The position numbers and the translations under genes were made by a program. The notes under the pieces are model-generated. The model saw nothing but the letters and a program-made list of their open reading frames with translations, ran no database searches and had not been told where the DNA came from. Shown piece after piece: positions 6,072 through 6,615 of a stretch of 6,615 bases of DNA; position 1 is the stretch's first letter, and each line of letters opens with the position of its first letter. This DNA is from Pseudomonadota bacterium (GTDB lineage: Bacteria > Pseudomonadota > Gammaproteobacteria > Steroidobacterales > Steroidobacteraceae): NCBI GenBank assembly GCA_021815905.1, contig JAKAZP010000150.1, positions 1 through 6,615 on the forward strand, read 5' to 3'.

Positions 6072-6615
6072 ATGAATCGCCCACTTCGCAGTCTTTCACG
6101 CTGGAGCATTCCCGCCCTGCTCCTCGCCTGGGTCTTTCTCGGAGTGCCTGCCCACGCGCAGGCGCCGACATATTCGGTCACGGAACTCGGGACGCTGGGT
6201 GGGGCCACGAGCACCGGATATGCCCTCAACGAGCGCGGCCAGGTGACGGGCGAATCAGTCACCGCGGAGGGCGTGGGCCGAGCGTTTCTCTTCACCCCCG
6301 GCAGGGGCATGATCGACCTCGGAACGCTGAAGGGCCTCACGAGCAAGGGCTATGCCGTCAACGCCAGCGGTCAGGTCACCGGCGCGGCGGTGACTTCAAA
6401 CGGACGGGTTCGCGCGTTTCTCTTCACCCCCGGCAGAGGCATGGTCGATCTCGGGACGCTCGGCGGCACGACAAGCATCGGTTGCGCGATCAACGCGCGC
6501 GGGGAGGTCACGGGCGAATCGACGACCCGCGCCGGGGCGGCACACGCCTTTCTCCACAGCCCTGGCCGGCGCATGATCGACCTCGGAACGCTGGGCGGCA
6601 CGACAAGCATCGGCT
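6072..6615 (+). CDS. Secreted HAF-repeat protein, 3' end outside the window
   Basis: The reading frame is open from ATG 6072 to the window end, giving 181 complete codons and no stop, so the gene is partial. Residues 1-29 form a signal peptide: R3, R6 and R10, a hydrophobic core IPALLLAWVFLGV, and a cleavage motif AHA before QA. From residue 39 the protein consists of repeats of exactly 44 residues (L39, L83, L127, L171) following the pattern LGTLGG-x2-S-x-G-Y-A-x-N-x2-G-x-V-T-G, then RAFLFTPGRGMIDLGTLGG. This matches the HAF family of extracellular repeats (named for His-Ala-Phe; unit three has AHAFLHSPGR). The molecular role of HAF proteins is not established; a beta-propeller-like or surface structure is likely. 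The C-terminus, which could carry a sorting or PEP-CTERM anchor, is not visible. It starts 32 nt after the CPBP protease gene. Confidence 0.9.
   Translation, partial: MNRPLRSLSRWSIPALLLAWVFLGVPAHAQAPTYSVTELGTLGGATSTGYALNERGQVTGESVTAEGVGRAFLFTPGRGMIDLGTLKGLTSKGYAVNASGQVTGAAVTSNGRVRAFLFTPGRGMVDLGTLGGTTSIGCAINARGEVTGESTTRAGAAHAFLHSPGRRMIDLGTLGGTTSIG
6186..6615 (+). repeat. Tandem 132-bp coding repeats (HAF units)
   Basis: Units begin at 6186, 6318, 6450 and 6582, the last one cut off, with a period of exactly 132 bp. Nucleotide identity is high in places: GCGTTTCTCTTCACCCCCGG occurs at 6282 and again at 6414, and GGCGGCACGACAAGCATCGG at 6462 and 6594, each pair exactly 132 bp apart. The central, variable part of each unit (for example VTAEGVG, VTSNGRV, TTRAGAA) differs more. 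This pattern fits repeat duplication with purifying selection or gene conversion on the framework residues. Confidence 0.9.

Noticed and set aside
5107..6171. Long open frame on the minus strand (354 codons) opposite the CPBP gene
   Set aside because: The translation is strongly biased to Glu, Arg and Gly with no recognisable fold, and it spans the CPBP gene, the gap and the HAF signal peptide. It is a frame shadow.
5966..6610. Minus-strand open frames with repeated motifs such as VVPPSVPRSIM in the HAF region
   Set aside because: The repetition only mirrors the 132-bp repeats of the plus-strand gene, which has a signal peptide, ribosome binding site and a known repeat family.

Overview
The window is GC-rich, gene-dense DNA, roughly two thirds G+C by eye, with third codon positions dominated by G and C. 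Several proteins look like diverged relatives of enterobacterial ones: AlkB aligns with E. coli AlkB with a constant one-residue offset at all active-site positions, the SDR resembles YgfF, and the MocR regulator resembles YdcR. A high-GC pseudomonadote, probably a gammaproteobacterium, is the best guess. The lineage is an inference from recalled sequences, not a search result. No RNA gene, mobile element, CRISPR array or phage gene was seen.

Layout. (1) Positions 6-3006, plus strand: a MocR-type GntR/aminotransferase regulator, then alkB, then a second Fe(II)/2-oxoglutarate oxygenase only 14 nt downstream. The two oxygenases look like one transcription unit and suggest nucleic-acid alkylation repair plus an oxygenase of unknown substrate. 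A hairpin with a 9-bp stem lies at the stop of the MocR gene. (2) Positions 3022-4252, minus strand: a GNAT acetyltransferase followed by a YgfF-like short-chain dehydrogenase, both with good Shine-Dalgarno sites, converging on the oxygenase pair. (3) Positions 4253-5045: an intergenic region with an AT-rich island holding a perfect 8-3-8 inverted repeat over a consensus TTGACA box, then a divergent TetR/AcrR regulator with a WHG-type C-terminal domain. The promoter geometry suggests autorepression and a leaderless mRNA. (4) Positions 5161-6615, plus strand: a CPBP (CAAX/Abi) intramembrane protease and, 32 nt later, a secreted HAF-repeat protein built of exact 44-residue repeats, cut off by the window end.

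No convincing new system is visible. Most worth following up are the alkB/second-oxygenase pair, the TetR operator-promoter arrangement, and the HAF-repeat gene beside a membrane protease.
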